NCBI GenBank assembly: GCA_032622095.1
Contig: CP136068.1
Coordinates: forward strand, 122,951,989 to 123,015,988
DNA length: 64,000 nucleotides
Direction of reading: 5' to 3'
Source of the DNA: Siphonodentalium dalli
Taxonomy: Eukaryota > Mollusca > Scaphopoda > Gadilida > Siphonodentaliidae
Part shown: positions 1 to 12,600 of the stretch, one piece after another
How the letters are laid out: each line of letters begins with the position of its first letter
How positions within the stretch are numbered: the first letter of the stretch is position 1
Position numbers and translations under genes: made by a program
Notes under the pieces: generated by a model
Database searches by the model: none
Told to the model about the DNA's origin: nothing
What the model saw: the letters and a program-made list of their open reading frames with translations, nothing else

Positions 1-199
1 TAATTAATGGTTGGAAAATCAAACAAATGAAACAATTTCAAATTATATGTGGTGTAAAATTAACTAATTTTGTGTCAGACATGAAATTTCAGTTGAATAT
101 TTTGACCCCCCCCCATATTTCCACAAACCTGACTATGGGTCGGAAGAGCAGACATATTGCACATTTCTGTATCTGAATCACACGTGCATAAACTGAAGG

Positions 200-437
200 C
201 TCAATGAAGACTAGTTATCCCTTAGGAAATGTTCAGATAATAAGTTGAATAAGCGACCAGGTCGTTTGTGGAACTTATTATCTGAACATTTCCCGCCAAT
301 AAATAGGACTTCTTCAGTACTTGCCATATCTGCTTATTTTTCCTGAAAACCCCTCCAGATGAACAATAGACCATTCTGTGTATAGTTTTATAACTGAGTG
401 GGAGAATCCATTCAGTATAGAAATGGTCAAAGGGTTT
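200..437. mobile_element. M-family MITE
   Basis: Contains the inverted pair GGAAATGTTCAGATAATAAG / CTTATTATCTGAACATTTCC at 226-295 and the M end 'gaatccattcagtatagaaa'. It sits in the presumed 3' flank of VPS26C. The TTAA at its ends is decayed. Confidence 0.7.
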
Positions 438-562
438 CTTGAGCAACATCATTTTCCAAACAGGCCTCCAAATCAAACAGTCTTGTAGGTGGACGACGAG
501 CCGCCATGTACATGGAATGAGGTTTGCCTGTCTTTTAGTCATCAAATCACTCGATCACGGGT

Positions 563-651
563 TCATACAGCCACTCTTGTTAATGTGATCGGGAAATTTT
601 CTGTGACTAGATGGTCATCTTGGAAGACGAGCACAACGTTGACTTCAAATT
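563..651 (-). CDS. VPS26C: VPS26C terminal coding exon (EFEVNVVLVFQDDHLVTENF...)
   Basis: Eighty-nine nt from acceptor tttttttcag to TGA at 565-563. It encodes FEVNVVLVFQDDHLVTENFP and ends ITLTRVAV, matching the vertebrate FEVNIVVLLHPDHLITENFP C-terminus with a tail a few residues longer. No minus-strand AATAAA is evident in the remaining 562 bp, and an M-family MITE occupies 200-437, so the 3' UTR and cleavage site are undefined. Confidence 0.93.
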
Positions 652-3600
652 CTGAAAAAAAGGAAAGTATACTCTGATCAAAGGGAAACTACTCTTAGTC
701 ATCTTGGAGAAATTATAAACTGATAATCTATCTTTCTTGGTACTCTCACCACTGTACAGAACATAAACTGGAATTTGCGATTCCTTATCATGATATTACT
801 AGTCAGGTATGTAGTAATAGTATTGTAATCAAGAATTCTTGGAGCCATAGTATTGTATTTGCAATCAAATACTTTGAAAATTGGAGAGTGTTTTAAATTA
901 CTTTCTGATAACTTGATTATATGTGCCAAAGTATTCTAGATTATTTTTGTAGAAAGTTGATATAAAACATTTCTGACAATAGCATCTATTTGAATGGGGC
1001 CAATGGATAAACATTTGTGGTAAATTAATTGGATGTAATCAAAATGTATTTGATTACTTTTAGAAAAGTATTGTATTTGTAATAAAATACATCAACTGGA
1101 AAATGTATTTGTATTTTTATTGAAAGTAAATACTTAAGGCATGTATTCGCTGTACCCCTGACTCTCACATGCCCTTTCCAGCATTATTGAGAGTGATCAG
1201 AGCAGATCCAGATTTTTTATTTGTCCAAGGATTTTACCGAACCTGTGACTTCTTCGCCATGGAAGGGATCTTTAATGTGTGCATAAACATCGGCTTCCGA
1301 TCTGACCGTTTGCCTAGAATAGTGTCATCCTCTGAGATGACGCTATGAGAGGAGTGGAGGTATGAAATTTACCCAGTATGTTTTTTCAGAAATGTCAGAA
1401 GATTCATTAGCTCTTGAAATCATTTACAGAGCACTGATCGAGGCACTGATAGTTGACTCATGATGTTGACAGTACCGACAATGCAGGTGGCAAAACAAAG
1501 ACTAACTGATACCATATTGGATTTGAACCCCTGATCATGCCGAAAGTGTAGATCCGAGGTCGGCCCAGTAACCAACTGAGCTATCCACTCCTCCTAACAT
1601 ACCGGTACAAATAATGTGTCTTTTTGTGATTAAAAGTACATTAGTTATTTAGAAGACACTGATTACTTCCACTGAATTGGTCTATTTTACGTGGCTACAT
1701 GCATGAAGTTACCCAGGTCGGAAGTGTGCATAAAGTTAACCAGGATCTCCGAAACAAGTATAAAGTTAAAGTTACCCAGGCTTTCTCAGACGAGCATAAA
1801 GTTACCCAGGCTTTCTCAGACGAGCATAAAGTTACCCAGGTTCTCCCAAATGTACATAAAGTTACCCAGGTTCTCCAAAATGTACATAAAGTTACCCAGG
1901 TTCTCCCAAATGTACATAAAGTTAGCCAGTATTTCACAAACCAGCATTAAGTTACCTAGGATCTCCCAAAAGTGCGTAAATTACCCAGGATTTCCAAAAG
2001 TGTATAGTTTCCCAGGATCTCCCAAAAGTGCATAAAGTTACCCAGGATCTCAAGGTCTCGTTTAACTATCACTGTAATATATATCTAACATTTTGCCTAG
2101 TTGAAAGTGCCAACAAGATAGAATTCTCGCGCTTGCTACACTTCGAAACATTCAGAGCATAGCACATGAGAGAACTCTATCTCTATCTAAGATCGCATGA
2201 AGTTTCATCACACATCTGTTCTAGCAAGCCCATAAAAATGTTCCAATTGATTGTATGTATTATTTTTAAAACATGTCCAACATTTATAGAACTTGAGATA
2301 ACTAAGGGGTGCAAATCAAGCCTGAGTTTAGTGTGCCTGTCATTTGCAGAATGAGGTCCCCAGAGGATGAGTTTAGTGATGCTATCCCACATAGAGGGCT
2401 ATCATCCCTAAATTCACCCTCTGGGGACCTCATTCTGCTTAGGCCTCATCTTCTCTGGACAGTTTCTTTATTATCAAATTTCTATAGAAACTTCTTCGCA
2501 TAGATTCTATTTCTCTTTAGTTTAGTTCCTCTACATCCCCAAATTGGCAGACGACACATTGCATAATCAAGGTTCCCAATGGGTGTACATCACAATATTC
2601 ACCATTTGGGAACTTCAATCTGAGTCTATGTCGCCCATAGCAGATGAGGCCATGCTAAGCGGGATAGCATCACTAAATACACCCTCTGGGGACCTCATTA
2701 TGCAAATGACAGGCACCTTATACCCAGGCTTGGGGCAAATAAAAATATCCTGAGTTGGGAATTGGATTTGGCAGAAGGGGCTGTGCAATTTGGATGTGGA
2801 TACTGCACATCAGTGCCAAGAACTCCCTAGGATCCCCAGGGGTGAATTTAGTGACGCTACACCGCATGCATGCGGGCTAGAATCACCAAATTCACCCTCT
2901 GGGAACCTCATTCTGCTTAGGATGCAACTTCTGTGGTTTCTATATTTTCCCAGTTGAAGTTCTCAGGTGATGTTCATTGTTCACGCATTAGTAACCTTGA
3001 TTATGCATTTTATGTTCTGCAAATTAGGGGATATAGAAGCTTCCCAGAAGGGAAAAGTAACTAAAAACAATTTAGCAAGTACATTAGTACTTAGCCCCCT
3101 CAGGTGCCCTTTATTATACACAAAACTACACACAATAGAATTTGACCACAAATTGTCACAAAACCTTAATGAACTTATTCCATGATTTTTAAAGGTACTC
3201 AATCCGATAAAGCACCTCTCAATCAGTCTCAATTACTATTTATTTGGCTTCGGGGGTAAAAAATATTTGATTCGAGTCGAGGAACCCATACATCAAAGCT
3301 CAGAGTGATCAGATATCGATTTTATAAATCTATTATTTTTCACCACCTGGAATATTTAGTGGCCCAGTAAAAGTCGATGAGAAGACCAAATGGCAAACTC
3401 TAAAATCAAGTGTTTTTTTTGATAAATAACAGGTTCTGTCAATTTTATGCTATAGTGGACTGTGGTTAGCATTATTTTTGAGCAATTAATTGATTCTGAT
3501 AACTGAAGCGTCATTTAAAAAAAATTGTTGTTGTTGGAATCTGATGATATGCCATTATGGGGACCATCGAATTGGATTGAGTACCTTTAAGTGGGGAATG

Positions 3601-6600
3601 GCAATGTCACATGTACCACAGTATCGATGACATGATACACCTTGTCACCGAGTTGTGGCCATATTGGACTCAGTGACAAGACTATGGTGATGACAATTGG
3701 CTGTCATAATAACTGTGGTGCAGTTAGGTGTGTCACTGGCCACTGTAAACCCCCAACAAGCATGTTGGGACTCATTAACCATTATACCTCGCACATCGTT
3801 GATTTCCATCTTAATAATTTCCAGACAACCTGTCGAACTTGTCCAAAATCCCCACCTATTAATTTATGGTACCTTAAGGATAGGATAATTTATTTACAAT
3901 ATACACATGAATAATACAATGGAAGTAACACATAAAAGGTAATGTTGTATATTGTTGGGGGTTAGCCTAGCCCTATCGGGCTGTCTTCCTGCTACCCCCT
4001 ATATCACTATAAATAATTGAATCGATGGCTTGTATTTCATATCCACGCACACGTACAGACTATAATCATATACATATAAAAGTATCTAGAACATAGTATT
4101 TAGGGCATATCACAAACAAGTATCGGTGTGGTTGTGAGACAATCCAGACTAGTTATAAGTCCACAATGCTCTCAACTCTATAGAACTGTCAAATTATTAT
4201 GCTAGTACTTATGGCTTTTTGTAAAACTCTACTCCCCTAACACGTCACGGCAATTAGTGGGTGCCAGTTCATGATCCCCTCATGCCGGGGAATGGGTTAG
4301 GTAACTGATATAAATTGTACACTCCGTAGTTGATACCTGTCAGTGTGTTTGCGGTCTGATATGGAAATTCATGGAATTCTAGAACAGAATTTGACCAGCA
4401 TTCTATAATGGAGCCTGAAATGTCACAAAACCTTCAATGAACTTAACCCTTTCAGTGCCAAGTTCGATTTTTGTATCAACCCATATTTCCTTGATCATTT
4501 TTCAAATTTATTGATTAAAATAATGTGATACATTGATGGAAAGAGCTCTTAGGGCTCTTTCCATCAATGTATCACATTATTATAATCAATAAATTTGAAA
4601 AATGATCAAGGAAATATGGGTTGATACAAAAATCAGACTTGGCACTGGAAGGGTTAATTACTTATCCACAGTCAACAGACTGTCAGCACTTGTCAACTGG
4701 AAGCTGGATTAAACAAAACTATTTGGCGCCAATAATATAAGGTGGCAATGAATTCAGCATGCCAATAAATCCCTGTGAAATATTTGAATCCCTGTGAAAT
4801 ATTTGGATGACACATAGTCTGTTAACCTTTTATTCAGTCACACCAAGGGTTCGTCAGCCACACACAAACATTTTTTTTTATATATTTACAGCTGTATTTA
4901 GACAATATTTTTTATCATGTTTATTATATCATATTGTAAATAGCTTTATTTGGTTGGTGCTTACATACTGATTTTTGATATTTTTATGACTTGACCTCTG
5001 TAAATTCAGTGAGATCTAGGGTGCTTCGATGTCCAAATCTGCCAAAATTACCTCCCTGTTTTTCAACGAATCTAGAAGTGTCATATGCGATTAAGGATTT
5101 TGTGAGAAAAGTCAACGGACAAGCTATACTTTTTGTATTAGTTACTTGGTATTTTCAAAGTATCTTTCATGTTGCTTTGAATTTTCAGTTAAATAAACAA
5201 ACTCGTATTTTCACAATTTATAGTTAAAATTTGACAAAAATCAGCTCGAATAATGATGAAAAAAGGTGTTTTTCTAAATTGTGGCCATGTGACACATTTT
5301 CAGGTTGCCCCCTGTTGTTATTGTTGCAAAACACACAAAAATTTATCTTTATAATATAAAAAGGTCATAAATCAGTTTGAAAATAGGCATAAGTCTAGTA
5401 GACTTAAAGTTTTGCTATGGCTGAAGCCCAAAGATGGCTGATGAATCTGATGAAAAAATATAGGGTTATGTTAAATAGCCTTGATAATGTGTAATGATAT
5501 CTTACTAAATGGATCCTTCCACCCAATTCAAACTTGGTCTATTATTGATTTGGAGGGATGTTCAGGAAATATAAGCAGACGACAGATGTTCAACAAATGG
5601 CCCTTTGTTGAACTTATTATCTGATCAATTTCTTAAGGAACTATTCGTCAATGAGAATTTAGTCAATGAGTATTTATTAACTACTCGAAATGAGTATTTA
5701 TTAACTACTCGCCAATGAGTATTTAGTAACTACTCGTCAATGAGTATTTAGTAAAGGGGTTAATAAATCATGGTCATTTTACAGTGAAGAATTCATCCGC
5801 AGGAGTTAGAAGGCAAAAGGACTTTACTCACATGAAGATCACATAGTGAAAACCCTGTGCCAAAGCATTCTATTATATATGCAAGTCTCTCATAAGAAAA
5901 TACACTGGCCCAACTATTAGTAATGCAGACAGTGCTGGAGGTCGAAATGGCTTGGAGTTGTGCCCATAACCGATTGAGCCACCGAGGCCCCTTGCATAGC
6001 TTTTCGCAAACCAAAAACCAACATTTTATAAATATTAACAACAATAAACAAAACTGAAATTCCCAACAACAACTTTTGCCCGACTCGGTCTCTGACTACA
6101 ACTTTTAGTGTGTTCCATATTTTCGCAACCTCATAAAGATGAATGTGGGGATTGTGGGTCATGGGGAATAATAATGAAGTGAAGGACACTAAATTTGGAG
6201 TTGGAAATTGCCAACTTTGATCATGATATTAAAACAGGTTAGCTCTTGAAGTTTATAATGGTGTGTGCTTGCATCATACTGCTGCATGACCCACAGGTCC
6301 TGCACGTGCAATGACAACTGAGTTGACTGACAAGTGACCGTCATCACGTTGATAAATTGATAGAAGGAGATTTTTTCATTCAACTCGATTGATGTGTGTG
6401 CAGCTTAATCTTTGATCTTTCCAGACAGTGCGCTAATGTGACAATGTTGATGTGACTTGATTTTAAACATCAAAGTAACTGGATGCGACTGCGGATTCCA
6501 TAAAATTCCATCGCAGACCTCAAATAAACTGACCCTAACCCATTTCCGGCACTAGGAGATCCTGAACAGGCACGCACTAATTTCCACAACGTGTAAGGGG

Positions 6601-9600
6601 AGTATAGTTTTACAAATCGACAATAAACATACATGTATAAGCTGACTATTCTTCGATTTTCGTACAGTAGGTCGAGTACCGAGTACTGCCTGTACTTGGC
6701 TACAAAACTGGTACCACAAAAACGGTTATTTTCGCTACCGGTTAACAAGCCTGATCATGAGATACTGGGTACTAAAAACCGTCTCTCTTTCTGCAATGGC
6801 TGCCATTATATAATATTAGCACTTTCTATACTAAATGGATTCTCCCACCCAGTTATAAAAGTAAATAATTGGAATGGTCTATTATTCATCTGGAGGAGTT
6901 TTCATGAAAAGTAAGAAGACAGCAGATAATAAGTTCAACAAATGACGTATGATTGACCTACGATCGACATATGAACGGCCTATGATCGACCTATGTTCGA
7001 CCTATGATCAACATATGATCGACCTATGATCGACCTATGTTCGACCTATGATCGACCTATGATCGACCGACCTATGATCAATCGACCTATGATCGACTTA
7101 TGATAGACCGACCTATGATCGACCGACCTATGATCGACCTATGATCGACCTATGTTCGACCTATGATCGACCGACCTATGATCAACCGACCTATGATCGA
7201 CCTATGATCGACCGACCTATGATCGACCTATGATCGACCTATGATAGACCGACCTATGATCAACCTATGTTCGACCTATGATCGACCTATGATCGACCGA
7301 CCTATGATCGACCTATGATCGACCTATGATCGACCTATGATCGACCTATGTTCGACCTATGATCGACCGACCTATGATCGACCGACCTATGATCGACCTA
7401 TGATCGACCTATGATCGACCTATGAACATAATTATTATCTGAACATTTTCTTTGGGATAACTACTCATCAAAAAGTTTTTAGTAGAAAGGGTTAAACTCT
7501 CAACTATCCGATCTGATGTAATTTGAAGCTTATTCTTATTTACCCACGTCAATCACTGAACTCGAACCATCAAAAATCGCAAATGAAATCATGCAGCCCC
7601 AATGCAGTTTACCCTACCCTTGCAAAATTTATTCTTGCTTTTATTTGATACTAAACTCACCTATTTTGAAGTTGTTTGTAGTTAATGAAGGACATGTAAA
7701 CAAACGTGGAAATATCATATATATCGGAATGGGAATACCTCGGCACACATCACCTTCAGCTATCTGGATGTTCTGTATCTCAGTCGCTGAAAAAAAATGA
7801 GTAAACATTTCTTTACTAAATACTCAATGATGTTAAAGTTAAAGTTCCCTTAGAAAATGTTCAGATAATAAGTTAAAGAAATGGCCATATGCAATAGGCC
7901 GTTTGTTGAACTTATTATATGAACATTTCCCACCAATGTATAAGAATCCTTCTGCATTTGTATTATCTATTCGTCCTTCTGTCATCTGCTTATATTCTTG
8001 AACATCCCCCGGATGAATAATAGACCATCCAATATATACTTTCATAACTGAATGGGGAAAATCGATTTAGTAATGTAAGGGTTAAATTCACTCATTTCTT
8101 CAGGATTATTATTATTATTCTCATAATCAGGGTGAAGGAAAGCACAGAAATATGCACACTTTGGAAGTAGGGCTTTCATAAAATATTTTTACCCAGATGC
8201 CTACAAGCATGGACAACTCTTTATATGTCAAAATGATCTATGTGTTATAATGTATAATTAATACAGTATGTTATGTAGTCATGAATATATTACATCCATT
8301 ATACTCCAGTGTTTCAAATATGCACGTTTATTAATTTCAACGAAAATGTTCACCCTGCACGTATATTAGAAAATATTAATACATTAATTGGCACATAACA
8401 GTAGCATACAATCAACATTCTCGGAATAACTTGCCGAAATATGCAGTGTGTAATGTGGAATTAAACAAACCATCTTCTTTCTTTGTGAGTGAACAAAACA
8501 TTCATGCATAAAATTGAGTTACCACTGGCATGCCATTGACATTCTCAGAACAACTTGTTAGAAATATGCAGTGTGAAATTCAGAATTAAGCTAACCATCT
8601 GCTTTTTTGTGAGTGATGCTCCTTTATGTGCAAGTGAATTTCAGTGAAAATAAATTGTCAAATGGGAAAGGCGTTAATGGCATTGGTGACATTCTGTGTA
8701 GGATAGGTGAGGCTCCATTTGTGGCGCCGTTAATATAGCTGTGAACCTTAAATCTACTTGGTTAAATTGCTTGGTATAATCAATTGAATGGTTCATTAAG
8801 TACTTGAAGCAGTCACTGGGTAGGCAACAAAGATTAGATCATTTTTGTGTATTTCATCTACTATGGCTGTTTGTTGAACTTATTATCTGAACATTTCCCG
8901 AGGGAACCACTTGGTTAACATAAGTAGTCACTTGGTAGACACATGAAAGATTTACAGAGTGTGCTGTGTGCATGATTCTGATTTAAATTACAAGGAAACT
9001 CATCTCTTTTGAGTCTTAATCTGAGTGACATAAGATGATAAATACTATTGGCACACATAATAATAGTAAAAATAGTCAAACCAAATCAATAATAAACAAA
9101 AACCATTACAAGAAAATAGTTGCTTTTTAATAAATTGGTTGGCAGACACAACCATTGCAAAAATGTTTAATTTGGGAAAATAATAAAAATACTTCATGTA
9201 GTTTTCTATTTCCCGTTTTTCTTTGAAATCTTATGTCATAAAAAAACAAGAGCATCTGGGGTGTGGCTAAATACAGTTACAAAATTGTTATTAAGTCAGG
9301 TGCCAGTGAATTTTAAGTTGAAAAAGAGCCATAACTTATGTAGATATAATTGGACGGACAAATATTTGAACTTGGCCTGTATAATTGCTGTGCAACACAC
9401 ACACCAACATTGGTTCTGATAAATTAAATTTGTCACAATATTGTCTGCTAACATCAGGTGCATCAATAGACAATAAATAAACAACCAAGTGTGCTCGCCT
9501 TCACAGAGTTATTTATCCTAGACCGGGAACACCCTCCAATTTTGCTCGATAATTATGCCATATTTCCAAATGGTAATTGTAATTTTTGAAACTTCCATAA

Positions 9601-12600
9601 CATGAAATACAATTATAATGTTACATTCGACAGAAAACATCCATTTTAATTGAAACGAGGTCCATAACTTCATCAATAATCATCCATATTTGAGTTTGAT
9701 CTCTGTCCAAACAGTTATACATATATATAAAAACAAAATTTCGCAGTCAAAATATCATCTCAAGATCAGTAGATTGATGTATGGATGAACAAGCATCGCT
9801 AGGGTGTGTCAAAATATGCCCTTTAGCCATTTCAAATTGTACTACCACAAAATAAAATAATAATTTGAGCTTACAAAGAATATCTGATATACCCCTAATT
9901 TCAATGCAAAAATGCGGTCAAATTCTAAGTCGAAAAATGGCTGTAACTCATGTAAAAATAATTGGACAAAACCTATATTCGATCTTGGCCTGTAGTTTTA
10001 GCTGGGGAAACACACATACCATCTTTGGTTCAGATACAATAATCCAAACTTGAGTTATCGGTTGGAAACTGAAATGTTATGAAATCAGTCAAATTCTAAG
10101 TTGAAAAAGGGCCGTAACTTATGTAAAAATAATTGGACGGAACCCATATTCGAACTTGGCCTGTATCTTTAGCTGGGAAATTCACATACCAACTTTGGTT
10201 CAGATCAAATAATTCAAACTGGAGTAATCGGTCGGAAAACAAAAATGTTAACAGAAGGTCAAATTCTAAGTTGAAAAAGGGCCATAACTCATGCATTTAA
10301 ATATAATTGTACGGAACCCATATTCGAACTTGGCCTGTATTGTTAGCTGGGAAATACACATATCAACTTTGGTTCAGATCAAATAATCCAAACTGGAGCT
10401 ATCGATCGGAAACCAAAAATGTTAACGGAGGACGGACGGAAGGTACGACGGACGGATGGACAGACTGATTACATAATACGTCCTTTTTTCAAAAGGGCAT
10501 ATGAAAAACAGATGGATAGAGTTGTCAATTGGCCTACAAATTTTAGTTGAAGGACAAAAATAAGATCATCAAACATTAAGTTGGGATAACTACAGGACGT
10601 TTACCATAGATCTATGAATACACGTGAACTGAACAATGTTATGCAACTCTATTTTCTAAGTCATCATACACAGTTCTCTGAGAAATTAACAGTAGTGTGT
10701 CTGACATTTGCAGAATATAGATCCCCAGAGGGTGAATTTAGCTATCCCTCATGGTGGGGTAGCATCACCAAATTCACCCTCTGGGGACCTCATTCTGCAT
10801 GGCCTCATCTGCTATGGGAGACATAGACAGATTGAAGTTCCCAGATGGTGAATATTGTGATGTACACCCATTGGGAACATCGATTATGCAATGTGTCATC
10901 TGCCAATTTCGGGATATAGAGAAACTAAACTAAAACAGAAATAGAAGAAACTTTCCAGAGAGAAGATGAAGCCTAAGCAGAATGAGGTCCCCAGAGGGAG
11001 AATTTTGTGATGCTAGTGCACTATGCTTGATAGCATCACTAAATTCACCCTCTGGGGACCTCATTCTGCAAATGACAGGCACACTAAACTCAGACTTGCT
11101 TGAATTCTAATTGAATACTCACCGTCCTTTGCATATCCTTCTGCACAGCCACACGTCTCTACTCTCACCAGCTGAATCTCAATTGATTTGATTGGTGCTT
11201 CACATTTCTCTACCACAAGCTGCGATTAAACAGACAGTTATTTACTAGGGGATTGCCAGTCAAAATTAAATGGTCTATAAATGCTCTATATTACTTTTTG
11301 ATGTGCATTTAGTGCTGCTTCCCCCCCCCCCCCCCCCCGCACAGTAGGTTAGCATAACTAAATTAATCATCTGGGGACCTTATACTTAATGTCCTCATCT
11401 GCTATGGGGGACTTTTACTAAGATTTTTTTTCCCAGAAGGTGAAGATGGTGATGTGCGACCTTTGGGTATCTCGATTAAGCATTGTGTCATCTGCCAATT
11501 TGGGATATGGAGAAACAAAACTAGAAAAGAAAACAAACTTTCGAAAGAAGTTTCTAAAGAAAATAAAAATCTTGTTAATTTGATCATAAAGATACATGTA
11601 TTTACCAGAGAAGATGTGGCCTAAGCAGAATGAGATTTCCAGAAGGTGAATTTAGTGATGCTAGCCCGCAGTGCAGGGTAGCGTCACTAAATTCACCCTC
11701 TGGGGACCTCATTCTGCAAATGTCCGGCATCATATTTTCAGGCCTTATCCGGACACCTTTCTCTACAGATTTGGTGGTGTAAAATAATAAACATTCGCAG
11801 AATGAGGTCCCCAGAGGGTGAATTTGGTGACGCAGCGAGCTAGCATCACCAAATTCACCCTCTGGGGACCTCATTCTGCTTAAGCCTCATCTTCTGGGAA
11901 GTATCTCTAGCCTTGAAAATGAGTTTATTTTCCTGTTGGACAGGCATCAAAATAAAACAGAGTACTCACCTCACCAGTAAGTGGATCGGTAACTTTATAA
12001 GACAGAGTACTCACCCCACCAGTAAGTGGATCGGTAACTTTATAAGACAGAGTACACACCTCACCAGTAAGTGGATCGGTAACTTTATAAGACAGAGTAC
12101 TCACCTCACCAGTAAGTGGATCGGTAACTTTATAAGACAGAGTACTCACCTCACCAGTAAGTGGATCGGTAACTTTATAAGACAGAGTACTCACCTCACC
12201 AGTAAGTGGATCGGTAACTTTATAAGACAGAGTACTCACCTCACCAGTAAGTGGATCGGTAACTTTATAAGACAGAGTACTCACCTCACCAGTAAGTGGA
12301 TCGGTAACTTTATAAGACAGAGTACTCACCTCACCAGTAAGTGGATCGGTAACTTTATAAGACAGAGTACTCACCTCACCAGTAAGTGGATCGGTAACTT
12401 TATAAGACAGAGTACTCACCTCACCAGTAAGTGGATCGGTAACTTTATAAGACAGAGTACTCACCTCACCAGTAAGTGGATCGGTAACTTTATAAGACAG
12501 AGTACTCACCTCACCAGTAAGTGGATCGGTAACTTTATAAGACAGAGTACTCACCTCACCAGTAAGTGGATCGGTAACTTTATAAGACAGAGTACTCACC

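Noticed and set aside
1517-1594. A functional tRNA gene
   Set aside because: A- and B-box-like motifs are present, but I could not pair a clean acceptor and anticodon stem, and similar heads occur in other SINE-like places. Running tRNAscan-SE would settle it.
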